The notes under the pieces: model-generated
What the model saw: the letters and a program-made list of their open reading frames with translations, nothing else
Databases searched by the model: none
Told to the model about the DNA's origin: nothing
Source: Phialocephala subalpina
Lineage: Eukaryota; Ascomycota; Leotiomycetes; Helotiales; Mollisiaceae
Length of the DNA stretch: 64,000 bases
Reading direction: 5' to 3'
NCBI GenBank assembly: GCA_900073065.1
Contig: FJOG01000041.1
Coordinates: 396,677 to 460,676 of the forward strand
Made by a program: the position numbers and the translations under genes
Shown here: in pieces, positions 20,911 through 31,027 of the stretch
How positions within the stretch are numbered: position 1 is the stretch's first letter
How the letters are laid out: each line of letters begins with the position of its first letter

Positions 20911-22696
20911 ATGTCCCGTCGGGAGCACGACACCGAACAAGAGCTGTTCGCTCATAATGTCTGGGCCGATCACATTATCTGGTCCTTGACCTCGAATCAA
21001 AGTTAGTAGACTCTTCTGCCGGAGGAGCTCGAAGAAGAAGATTTTGTGGACAGCGACAATAGCGACCAAGATGACGCTCGCACCGATGATGTTAGCTCCT
21101 TAGCACTCTCGACTCCAGACCTACGAATCAAGTTTCTTAACTGTTTGGCGGAACCCTTGTCGCCTACAAAAAGATGGCATCATGTTACAGCAACTGCCCT
21201 GCGTGAGAAAAGCGACTTTGTCAAGGTTGATCTTGCTCGAAATTCTGGTTATGTGGAAGAAGACTCTTATTTGGCTGAGGTTCAAGCCTTTAAGGCTACG
21301 CAAGGAAAAGAAGGTCAGGCCCTTACCTCCTCATAGTTAAGAAGCTATCTAACTATCAAGACAGGCACAGCTCCTGAGGAGTCTGGTAGTGACTGCCATG
21401 GATTTCTTCAATCCACAGTCACTTTCAACGCCAATCGCGTCGACAAGTGGTCCCGCGATGCAAATGAAGCTTTCCACCGAGCACAATATCTTGAGCTTGT
21501 ATCCAAACCAGAGGAACTGGACCTCCAAAAAGTCTGCAATTGTGAATCACCCTGCATCCCGAGCTGCTGGGCTGACACGCACGCCGCCCTCAGAGATCTA
21601 CAAGCGCTTGCAACTCTCTTCAGGCCGCCAAGAATCCAAGATGCTAGACACAAAGTGGTGCTTCTAGCAGGAAAATGCACCGGTTCTCCTGGTACCTGGT
21701 CTGTTTTGTCCGGGCTTCTGAATGAAGACAAAGCAGGGAAGCTACTCAGAGCTCTACGCTTTCTTGCGAGACCAATCACAACCATACGACTACTAGCTCA
21801 GATTGCAAGAATCCTGCCACACTTCCGTACTATCAAATTCTGTTGCCTACCACCACCTCGCCCTACACAAATCGCCAAAACTTTTTGAGTCTCTCTGGAC
21901 GACGGATGGCACACTCTGGGCCTCCCCGGAAAGGCTTCCTGTACACGAATGAAATTAATCGCGAGAGGGAATGATTTTCAAAGTCTTTGCTCTTCACCGT
22001 TTAGTATCCACTCGAGGGTCCAATTACTGCAGCGCTATCTAAAGGATTCTAAGTGGATGCCTACTTTGGACTACTTCGGTTGCAGTAAAAAGACATGCCT
22101 GCTGTGTGAAGCTTTTCTTCGAGGTTCTCCGCGCCCATCCAAAGTTCGAGGGGATATGGGAGTTGCTATCCCAAGTGGAGACTGTCAATGGGTAGCCTGC
22201 GATACCTTCACCCAACATTGACGGCTTTGCTTCAAGTCTTGAAGACAAGGATAATCGAACTGCTCAATCCTAGCACTCCACTTGGGCCAGCAGTGCAACA
22301 GTCTACGATTGTCTCTAAAGTGGATAGCCTTGAGCTCAAAAATATCAACGAGCTGAACAAAACGCGGTCCCTAGTCGCACGAGATCAAAAAGCGCTACAA
22401 GAGAAGTTTGCAAAACTGTAAGTGACCGGCATACTGCATGTACACTAGGCAATTCCTATCGCTCGAGCAGGAATGATCCTCGATCACGAACTACCAAGAA
22501 GATATATTATACAGACGTCAACAGTCTATGTACCATCTGCCAAATGCCTCCCCCACAATTATGTGCGCACCGTCGAAGCAGTGGATACTGTTCAAAGGCG
22601 TGTCAAGAAGCGGACTGGCCGAGGCCTTCCGAATGTGCGAAGTCATCAATGGAGCTGTTAATGCTGGGCATGTCTAAACAATATCCGAGTGTCTAG
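20911..22696 (+). pseudogene. OTT_1508-like deaminase / MYND-type zinc finger gene, frame-damaged
   Basis: Coding blocks run left to right in changing frames. From about 21046 an acidic N-terminal block joins through a 51-nt in-phase intron (21314-21364, with TCTAACT branch) to a long block ending at 21888. A break then occurs at a T5 run (21882-21886), after which FESLWTTDG continues in another frame. Next comes SIHSRVQLL...DYFGCSKKTCLLCEAFL (about 22005-22125), which matches the fungal OTT_1508-type deaminase pattern (H.E.QLL-like and CSK..C.LC). A final exon after an intron at about 22419-22471 encodes LCTICQ...CAHRR...YCSKACQEADWP, a MYND-type zinc finger, and ends at 22696. The original family is probably nucleic-acid or nucleotide deaminase-like with a MYND protein-interaction module. 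At least two frame breaks are unexplained by introns, so the gene is either a pseudogene or contains sequence errors. Confidence 0.45.
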
Positions 22697-23049
22697 GTAA
22701 ATGTAGCGCGGTCTAAGTCGCCTGTTTATGGGGTGGTAGAATTGGCTTTTCCGATGCGATGCATATAATAGGGTACAAATATCCGTGAAGAGTATGGGTC
22801 CATCTTAGGTAGTAGACCACTTCCCTAAAAGTGTTGTCTTATCGTATCCCATCTTGCTGGGTTATTGATAGAGGGATCTCAAGCTGAGATCAAGGTATGC
22901 TCTTGACCAGCCCAGCCCCTTTTTCCTTAAGCGAGTGTTCTCGTCTGTGCCCGAAGCGAGAACTCATTCTTGGAATATGCGGAGGCTCACTCTCAATCGA
23001 GATTTACGGAGATTGATTCAAGGGAGTGTTCCTTGTACGTTCACATGTA

Positions 23050-23682
23050 TCTTGATCTTTGGACACCGAAAGAGTGGGATGTCGAAGGAAGAAGTCGCAG
23101 TCCATCGAACCAGGGACAACATGACTTGCGTTGTAAACAAAGTAAGCGGCACCTCTTGTCTCAAATACACAGCCACGAACTACTGCTTGATCTACCATGT
23201 AACAGACGATCAAATGGGACCAAGTTGCAGAAGCCATCACGGATGGGAAGACGTGGCCGCTTGTGACTTACTGTCTGTGCATCAATATCGCCAATACCGG
23301 TCTCAACACATTCTCAGTACAGATTGTGTCTGGACATAGGCTCTTCTCCTTGATTACAAGTAACTAACACGTCTGATCACTCCAAACAAGTTACTTCAAA
23401 TGTAATCTGGTTCCTTACATGCTGTGCGGGCAATATCATTGCGCGCTATAATTGATCGTCGCGACGGAAGCTCCTGGCTACCCGACTGGCTACCATGCAA
23501 TCTTCGGAATGATATCCATGGCCATCGTCTGTGTGATAGTGTATGGGCTAGGGGTATGCTTTACGAACAAGAATATTTTGGCGGGGGTGGAGGGGCAGGA
23601 GCCTGGAGCGGAGTCTGCGGGAGATGATGCGCAGTTTGATGTTACGGATAGGGAGAAGCGGGAATTTGTGTACATTTACTGA
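23050..23682 (+). pseudogene. MFS transporter (allantoate permease-type), C-terminal remnant
   Basis: Three blocks belong to the C-terminal half of a Dal5/Tna1-type anion:cation symporter. The first is EEVAVHRTRDN...VVNK, joined by a 64-nt intron (23142-23205) to IKWDQVAEAITDGKTW and TYCLCINIANTGLNTF. Next comes QVTSNVIWFLTCCAGNIIA near 23390-23450, and last EAPGYPTGYHAIFGM with one more membrane segment and the tail NKNILAGVEG...TDREKREFVYIY, ending at 23682. The blocks lie in different frames with a stop between them. The first six membrane segments are absent upstream, where the broken deaminase-like gene ends at 22696. This is a truncated, decayed transporter. The intact family imports allantoate, nicotinate or similar organic anions. 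Confidence 0.6.
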
Positions 23683-25688
23683 GTGGAGGTCGGTATTTTA
23701 GGAGTGCAAAGAGAAGATTTTTTCACGCTTTGGTTAGAACAAGAATGAAATGCGCCTCCGATTTTCAAGGTTTGTGCTCCTTCAGGACAATCAGCAAGTT
23801 TCAACAAATAAGTAATACAGATGAACGATTTGTATTCCCATTCTAGCATATGCTGTCATGTTTCTCATTTGATACAAGCCCTTACTTGGGTCGGTTGCAC
23901 CAGTTGAAGAGGGTATAACCTTTGAAGTGGGCAGACAGCGAGGCAGAAACCAAGGAGAGTCTAAATCCAATGTCGCTCAGCTCGAAAGGTCTTGGCTTAA
24001 GTTTCCCCCGCATTGCGGTGACTGCAAGTAGATAGAGAAATCGATTTTTACGACCGTGTATCCTTTGCGGCACAGCAATATTTCAGACGGGGAAGAGAAA
24101 GCAGCGTTTCGGTGAATGCAGTCGTTGGCGCTCTCGATCAATGAATCAAGCACTGCCCACCGAACCAGGAGAACACAACCGGTCGGTGTCATTGCGCCTC
24201 TTTGCGTGCGCACCAGCTGCTATATTCAATACCGAAGTTCCATTGAGGACGAATTGGATTATAAGGAGGCGATTAGGCAATACTTCCACTCTCGTATCCG
24301 AAATTTTACGTCCGCGGTCTCTGGAGACTCAGCAAGTCGAACATCAGCTATCAATTATGATTTTCTTTACGCCGTTATCAAGAGCGGGTTAGTAGAGCAC
24401 AGCATCACGAACAAAATCAACTTCTGAGGGGCACTGACAATTTCACAGGAACTGCCCTGGTGGCATTCTTTTTCATTGTCTCAACCTGCATGGAATGCAT
24501 GGCAGCCTCTGCATTAGTCTTCTCGGGGTTCATGGCAAATAATAATATTAATATTTAGAATATTATAATAAAAATCGAAAAAGAAAAAAAATGTAAATAT
24601 TATATTATTTATGGATAACGAAATCATATTAAAAAAAATTATATTCAAATAATAATAAATTTAAATCAAGAAAAAAAAGAAAAATAAGAAAAAAAATATA
24701 TAATTTTTTTTCCTTTTTTTTTGGAAATATAAATTAAATTAAATAAATAAATACATAATAATTAATTTTATTTTCAAAAGTATAATTACGATTATATTAT
24801 TATATTCAAAATAAAAACAAGTTATTAAAAGAATTAATTATTTTTTAATTTAATATTTCATTATAATTATTTATATATTTATTTTCCAAGTAATTTAAAT
24901 TAATAATATTTACGTAATTAATTAATTTATATAAATGATATTTTTGGTATTTTTACGAGTAAATATATTAAATCGAATTAAAATTTATTCGAATTATATA
25001 AAAAGAATATTCTTATTAGAAAAATTAAAAGTATTTATATAAAAAGGAAAAATTTACGAAGAATAAATATTTATTAAAATTATAATTATAAATTCCTTCG
25101 GATATTTAATAATAATAATAATAATAATTTATTTAATTAATATTTATTATTTTTATTTATTAAAATTATATTAAAATTAATAAATATATTTTAATTTATA
25201 AAATATTTAGAAATTATATTATTTGAATATATTTAATAATTTGATAAATATAAAAAAAGATTAATTCAAAAATATAATTTCGCGTATTATAAAAGAATTA
25301 AATCGAATACGATCGATTAAAAGTCGCTACCTTATTCAAATGCTATTTACCCTTGCCAAGGTTGCTTGCTCCGAAAATCCGCTAGCTACCCTGGCTGTTT
25401 TGGTTTCTTCCCCCTCTAAAGCTAATTTTCGAAGTCGCTTGGTTCAAGTCCGCGCGTGGCTTTATTTACTTTTGTCCTCTACTTTACTGAAATTCCATAT
25501 AGCTCGTACTTCGAGGTGTCCCGTGCTAGAGTTCCATGCTCGATCGCTTGAGTGCTATCGCCGCCAAGGGCTGTCCTCCACCCAGATACCACCGCCTTCT
25601 CCGCGAAAGGAGTCCGAATTTAGGCCAAGATACTTCGAAGATCTGCGATCGCCTCGCAAAGATCTAGTTCCTAGCTCTCTCACCTTGA
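23683..25688. other. Gene-poor stretch with RIP-like AT-rich block 24541-25320
   Basis: 23683-24540 has normal composition but no gene I can support. A frame at 24116-24427 and a short hydrophobic stretch (TALVAFFFIVSTCMEC) at about 24450-24540 may be scraps of a membrane-protein gene cut off by the AT-rich block. 24541-25320 is almost only A/T with isolated CG dinucleotides. 25320-25688 returns to normal composition and abuts the stop of the HET gene. Confidence 0.5.
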
Positions 25689-27697
25689 CTATACTATCTT
25701 GACTACCTTACTCTCCGCACGTTCCCAGCTGTAATCTATACATTCGAGGTCCTCCGGGTTGTGTTTATCGTTCCAGTACATGATGCCTAATCGTTCGAAT
25801 GCTCCATCAACAGTAGCAGATTCTGCCAGTATCAAAGCCACACGAAGATTGTCTTCTCTGCGACGGATTCCGAGACATTGAACCACCCCTTGGAACGGTT
25901 CAAAATATTTCTTCCCATCTGTCAATCGTCGCACCGATTTACTTCCCTCAAGCCTGCTATACTCGGCAAGAGGTAAATCTGGGAAGACACAATTAATCCA
26001 GCAGTTGTCGTTGCTTGGCTCCAGATCCAGGGCACATAGTCGGCATCTCATCTGGTCATCCTGGTCCTCCCATATGGCATCGATTTTCTGCGGAAATAGG
26101 GGGCCTTCCAGTAAAATGTAGCCAGCAGAGACTTCTCCGAAAGGATTGAAGCCCTTGATTTCACAAGAACTCTCTAACACAGATGCTTCGTATACGATAT
26201 CCTCCCTCTTCGTGGATGGGAAGTCGTACTTATTGTAATCGATCGCTAGATTGACCGACGCCCACGAAAATGTCGGAGCTATGTACTGAGGGACATTGAG
26301 ATTTTTCCTGTGATATTCCGGGTGTGACCCATATTTCGGCGGATCTCTGGGCCAGAAGGAGCGCCACTGTAAATCCTCCAGCAAATTTTGCTCCCAGATT
26401 CCAGCCAAATATCTCGAGCTTGTCCGTTGATAAACGGTGTCGGCTATACCTGCTAGGGCGGGAAGAGTATCAGAGATATAAGTAAGAGATCGTCCGGTGA
26501 ATTCTGAGACACATAACTGCCAAGAGCGGAACGGATCTCCAACTCGGGGGTCATCAGGGTTGGCAAACATATATTCGGGTTTGGTTTTTTCCATCTCAGA
26601 GCCCAGCTTCCCTGCCACTGCAGGATACCCGCCTTCGCAAACCATCCTCGTTCTGCACTTCCAAATCAAATCGTGCTCTGTGTAATTTAGAACCCTTGTC
26701 GATAGGAGCTTTTCCTGAAAAGCCCAGCCTCGGGTGTTCAGACGACTAAAAAATGGGGGTTTCCATTCACGGTTTCGCGAGCTTTGAAGCATTGCCGTTC
26801 ATCGTTCGGTCCTCGTGCGAGTACAGTCTTTGGCTTAGTGTAGCGATCTGGCCGAGAAATCAGGAATGACTCAGTAGAGGTTGTCGAACACACTGCTGCA
26901 ATGGTGACTTGAGCGCCTTCGTATATTTGTGCCATTTTGGAAGATTCAGCTTGCCAGTCCTCAGGTGAGTCTTGAATGATGCACAAGGCGTCAATCCATA
27001 AGTAGCTGATACCCAATCGATGGGTAACTATTACGGCATCTTGCATCGTTGATGGCAGAGTAGTCCATAATATTCCAGATTTCCTTGATTCGATGGACTC
27101 AATTGAACTTGTCATGGGAACGCCATCTCCCCAGCAGTAGCTTAGAGCTGCATAAGGTACCCTGATGTTCGCATCTTCAATCAATCTGAGACTTGAGATA
27201 CCGCCACCAACAAAGATGACTCTAGTTGGGAAGGGTCTGTCGGCTGACTGGCGGCACAGGTCGTGATTGTCAAGGCAATCTTTCAAACACTTTTGGGCAA
27301 AGTCAAAACATAGGCTTCCCCCTCCATTGTCGGATATTTCTTGCAGTTTTGGAAATCTCTTCGTTAGCTCAGTGGAATCTTTTGATTCCATTTCTCGATA
27401 GAGCTGGAAATTATAGAAGTACCGGTTTCGTGATGAAGAACCGCGAGCAGAGGAAACGGAAACCGCCAGGTAGCCTAGCCGTTCTCTAATCTCTATTCGA
27501 GGAGATGGTCGGAAATGATATCGACTCAATATCTCTAATACCACCAGACAGAAACCGCAGTGGGAGTCTCTCGCTGCCCGGATATCGAAATCGTGTATTG
27601 GGTTTTGTGTCGCGAAGGAACGGGTCGCTTTGCCGTTCCGACAATTTGGGCACGATGAGGAAAGGTTCTCAAGGTTGAGTGTCGAATCGTGCGCCAT
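25689..27697 (-). CDS. HET-domain (heterokaryon incompatibility) protein; one frame break as sequenced
   Basis: Two overlapping frames form one gene. The upstream frame (ATG at 27697; another in-frame ATG at 27841) carries the HET domain: an N-terminal CLDNHDLCRQ segment, YAALSYCWGDG at residues 182-192, YLWIDALCIIQDSPEDW at 232-248 and MAQIYEGAQVTIAA after it. The downstream frame continues with the typical follow-on RGWAFQEKLLSTRVLNY and LIWKCRT, then about 330 more residues to the stop. The switch between frames falls at a C5 run (G5 on the + strand at 26755-26759); one extra base there would make the frame continuous. So it is either a recent frameshift mutation or a homopolymer sequencing error. 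HET proteins trigger cell death on recognition of incompatible partners in ascomycetes. It is the leftmost gene of the death-gene island. Confidence 0.75.
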
Positions 27698-28147
27698 TTC
27701 CCTAAGAGAACTTTCACAAACACGAAACTTATCACAGGTCCGAAATCGACGTCTACTATGATGATAAAAATTGGTATTGGGAAATTTAAGAGAAGATAGA
27801 CCGAGCAGAGGGACATCTAAAAACAGGAGAATAGAGAGCAAGAGGGGATTTCAAGAAGCTGGAGATCTAGTGCTCGAAATATCTGTCGAGGCTATGCTCA
27901 CAAAGGGTGGTGAGTCGACACGTCTAGTGGTGGCTGTGCTCACGACGCCACAGCGTTCGGATTGCTCACTTGTAGTCTCACTTGCCGTGTGAGAGAGACT
28001 GCCTTGGCTGAGTCCCGGCTAGAGCGGAAAGCTCGAGGTTGGATGTAAATCTGAGAGCCGCATCGAGGTCTGCCCAGTCACAGATGGAGTAGCCGCACTG
28101 TACAATAATCCGAGTAACGTTCCTCCCTACGTGGCGAGAAACCCTCC
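27698..28147. other. Intergenic, upstream of the HET gene
   Basis: This is the probable promoter of the HET-domain gene and non-coding sequence up to the start of the dispersed repeat copy A. I see no gene. Confidence 0.35.
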
Positions 28148-28700
28148 ATGCCGAGAAATATGAGGGGTACTTTAACTTTAAGTAACTCAAAATCTGAACA
28201 CGAGTAAATATTTACTATAATTATATATAAGCCATGTACTATAGCTACTACTAAATATCTAGGACCTACATACTTAAAAACTACGTTCGTATCGTCGACT
28301 TTGCGCCCATTTTATAGAGAGCATCATTTTGTAGTATTAAAAAAATTACTTTGCTACAGTACTACTATCAGGCTCTTGCCACCTACAATACTTATAAAAG
28401 GGTCTTATTCAAGCCTTAGAGCCTCACTAAAATACTAGGATATTATTATTAGCTTTGCGTTTGCTATGGTGCGCGGATTCTTACAAGGTCGCCACGGCAG
28501 GTCAGTACCTCCAATCGAAGCGATTACTAATTCGAGCTAGTAATGGCTGTAGGCCTGTAGCTGTGCGGAGTCTGAGCAAGTGTGCCGACCTTAGCCCAGT
28601 AGCCTTGCGAATCAACTCAACCGTAGCCCATGCCTCTAGTCAACCAACTTAAACTCTTCTATATGAGAATACCTACAGAATTCGCTACCTCACAAGGCTA
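28148..28700 (+). repeat. Dispersed repeat, copy A (inverted relative to copy B at 37335-37890)
   Basis: Aligning by eye with the reverse complement of 37335-37890 shows colinear matches over about 550 bp: GCCGAGAAATAyrAGGGGTA at the start, TTCAAGCCTTAG / TCTAAGCCTTAA in the middle, then CCAATCGAAGCGATTACTAA / CCAATCGAAGCGATCACTAA, CCTTAGCCCmGTAGCCTT, and ACAGAATTyGCyACCT near the end. Many differences are transitions. There is no convincing coding frame in this copy. It is probably a fragment of a transposon of unidentified family. Confidence 0.65.
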
Positions 28701-29272
28701 TTGTTAGAGCGGGTCGGCCGTCCTCCCTGCCTAAACTCATTTCTGTAGCCTATCTGGCGTCAGCGCTCCTATCATAATATATGAGGAGCTCTTCCTTTGT
28801 ATCTAGACTGATCAGATATCTGCATTCAATTCAATATACGCTCGTTTTGCCCAACATTTGACACAGCTAGTAGCCACCCACTGTACGGCTCTCTGTATGC
28901 CTATTAAAGCGCTCTAGCCAGGCTACACCAAGCTCATTTGTTGTCTAGTCATTTGTACAAGGTCTGGTTGACGTATTACAAGAGGGGCGTAATCTCAGGC
29001 ACTACCCGCGCGAGAATGAAGCGCAAGAGTATATCTTGCAACTTCGCTTCCATGTGAGCAAAATTGGTGCACACTGTTGGGCTTATGTAATCTACGCAAT
29101 ATCTTGAGCGACCAGGAGCTGAAAGACATGTGGATCTGTAAACATGGATGCTATAATATTAGTCGAGCATGGACCTTACCTCGACCGTGAGGAGCAAATT
29201 AGCGTGTGCACGAGACGCCAGGTAAGCTATTACTCCCATCTGCGAAGTGCTCTTGATGCGCAATGCACAATT
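28701..29272. other. Intergenic, 3' of the gasdermin-like gene
   Basis: No gene is visible. The last ~70 bp (29203-29272) resemble a segment upstream of the same gene (30770-30835), sharing GCTATTACT and GAAGTGCT followed by ATGCGCAAT. Confidence 0.4.
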
Positions 29273-30249
29273 CTACCCTTCTAAAACAGTGAGAGACCAT
29301 TCTTCTTCCTCGTCCTCAAAATCCAGATAATGCACCCCCTCAAATTCTTGCTCCATAGCGAAAAAACCAATATCCTTTGGTAACACCTCGTCGGTGTCCA
29401 CCTCGAATTCATCCACCTCATCTTCCCGGTTCATGAATCCTGCATCACCAGGGTCGTATGTCTTCGCCGTCAAATTACCTTCGCCCTTCCACGACCAACC
29501 CTTCGTCTTCATGATATGCAATCGATAGGCGAGAATAGGGTCGCCCAGTACGGTCCAGGTATCTACAAGGTGAGGATGTAATTAGTCAAGGTCTCAGATC
29601 TGATATCTGTACCCGGACCTGCTTACCTGTATTTTCCCCGCCTAGTTCGCCCTCCAATCTGCCCTCAACAGTAGCCTCCTGTGTGACATGACCCCCTCCA
29701 CTCAGCGCCGCCTTGTGTTCGCTCGCTCGCTGATTTGAGTACCTGAGGCCCTTCGCGATCTTCAATCCCGTGACAATATACACCTACAGGGTGAGGGTAT
29801 AGTTAACAAATGTCTCAGATGTGGTACCATTATCCTGGCCTGCATACCGGACCATTTCGCAGAGCATTCTTGAACTCGTCGTCCTTCTCACGAAACTTCT
29901 CCGCATCTGCTGCCGTTGGATTCTTCTCCAGATACCAAGCCGAAACCTTGTCGAATGCGTAAATTGTCTTTAGGGAGCTACTAGTTTTGGCCTCTGCTTG
30001 CCCTCCGAAGACATCGTAGAGTTTCGCAGAGAGGCCCGCATTGACCGAGGCATGGTGCTCGCTCTCCGTTTTCCCTTTGCTATACCCTGACCCAGGGATG
30101 ATCTTCGGCAAGGGGTCGAGAAATGTAATGGGGTCTTGGGGTAGAGTCATGTCTGTAATGACGTTTCCGATCTTGATTGGTCCATTGAGGCGGAATTCGA
30201 GATCCGGTGTGCGGAGGTAGAATTTTCTGTCCTTCGTTGACGCTGGCAT
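29273..30249 (-). CDS. Fungal gasdermin-like pore-forming protein (HET-Q1 / RCD-1 type), 3 exons
   Basis: Exons 30249-29848, 29783-29627 and 29562-29273 join in phase across two 64-nt introns (GTATGC...TAG; GTAAGC...TAG) to give 282 residues, the size of fungal gasdermins (about 260-280). Diagnostic stretches are FYLRTPDLEFRLNGPIKIGN near the N-terminus, the PQDPITFLDPLPKI segment, and VYIVTGLKIAKGLRYS (135-150), followed by a Gly-rich amphipathic strand region and DPILAYRLHIMKTKGW (194-209). The last ~50 residues (230-282) are very acidic and separated by a linker (about 215-232), as expected for a short inhibitory C-terminal tail removed by proteolysis. In the known fungal pairs, cleavage near residue 240 frees the N-terminal pore-forming part, which perforates the plasma membrane and kills the cell. 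The protease gene lies 0.8 kb upstream on the same strand. Identification is from remembered family patterns; a profile search would settle it. Confidence 0.8.
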
Positions 30250-31027
30250 ATTGAAAGACTTCAGATGGACAACGAAGAAACGCCGATAATTGGAGCTTGC
30301 TACAATAGGCGATTGAGCGTTTTGGAACTCGAGGAGTCGGAAAGACTGAATGAAGACGCAGGGTAATGTGCCAGCAGCTTTCAGCCCACCAGTCAAGGCT
30401 GAGTAATAAAAGCGTTCACTAGCTAACCGCCCACACCACTCAACCACTCAAACCATAATTTCACCACAACAACGGCATAAAACATGGTTTTTGAGTTGAT
30501 ATTTGTAATCAGCGACCTCAAAATAGTGATCCTGGAAGTTTTTAGAATTTTCTAAGTAGTTTGAAAAACCTCGAATTTTTGGTGGGGCAAAAGTGGGCGG
30601 TTGAGTGAATGCTTTTACCGCAATGCATGCACGTTAAGCCACAGCGCATGATAGGTGGATTGGGCCTTCGCAACTCGATCAAGGCATCAGATCAAATAGG
30701 TCCAGCCGCATCTTTTCAGCTGAGGTGGGGTACAGACAGCATCCGCATTGCCCTTCGAAGCAATTCAGAGTGTTCACGAGATGCTATTACTGTATCGTTT
30801 CAACAAGTGAAGTGCTTCTAATGCGCAATACAAAAAGCATTTGAACCATTAGAAGAGTTTCCCCGACTTAGTGATAGACCCTAATAGTTGTCAATTCGTG
30901 TAGCATACCCCAATCTCCAGAATGCCACTGGGCTGTATATGACTAGGATGACTCAGGTCATACCACACTCAGCATACTGCACGAAATAACGCCGAGTAGG
31001 GGCTGTCATGTTCGCGGGGCAACTCTT
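30250..31027. other. Intergenic between protease stop and gasdermin-like start
   Basis: This 778-bp interval contains the putative promoter of the gasdermin-like gene. An in-frame extension of the first exon up to 30447 exists, but the downstream ATG at 30249 fits the family. A 65-bp stretch near 30770-30835 resembles the 3' flank of the gasdermin-like gene. I see nothing else. Confidence 0.4.

Noticed and set aside
25435..25460. GGTTCAAGTCC, a B-box/T-loop-like string suggesting a tRNA
   Set aside because: No A-box, acceptor stem or anticodon arm could be drawn around it on either strand.
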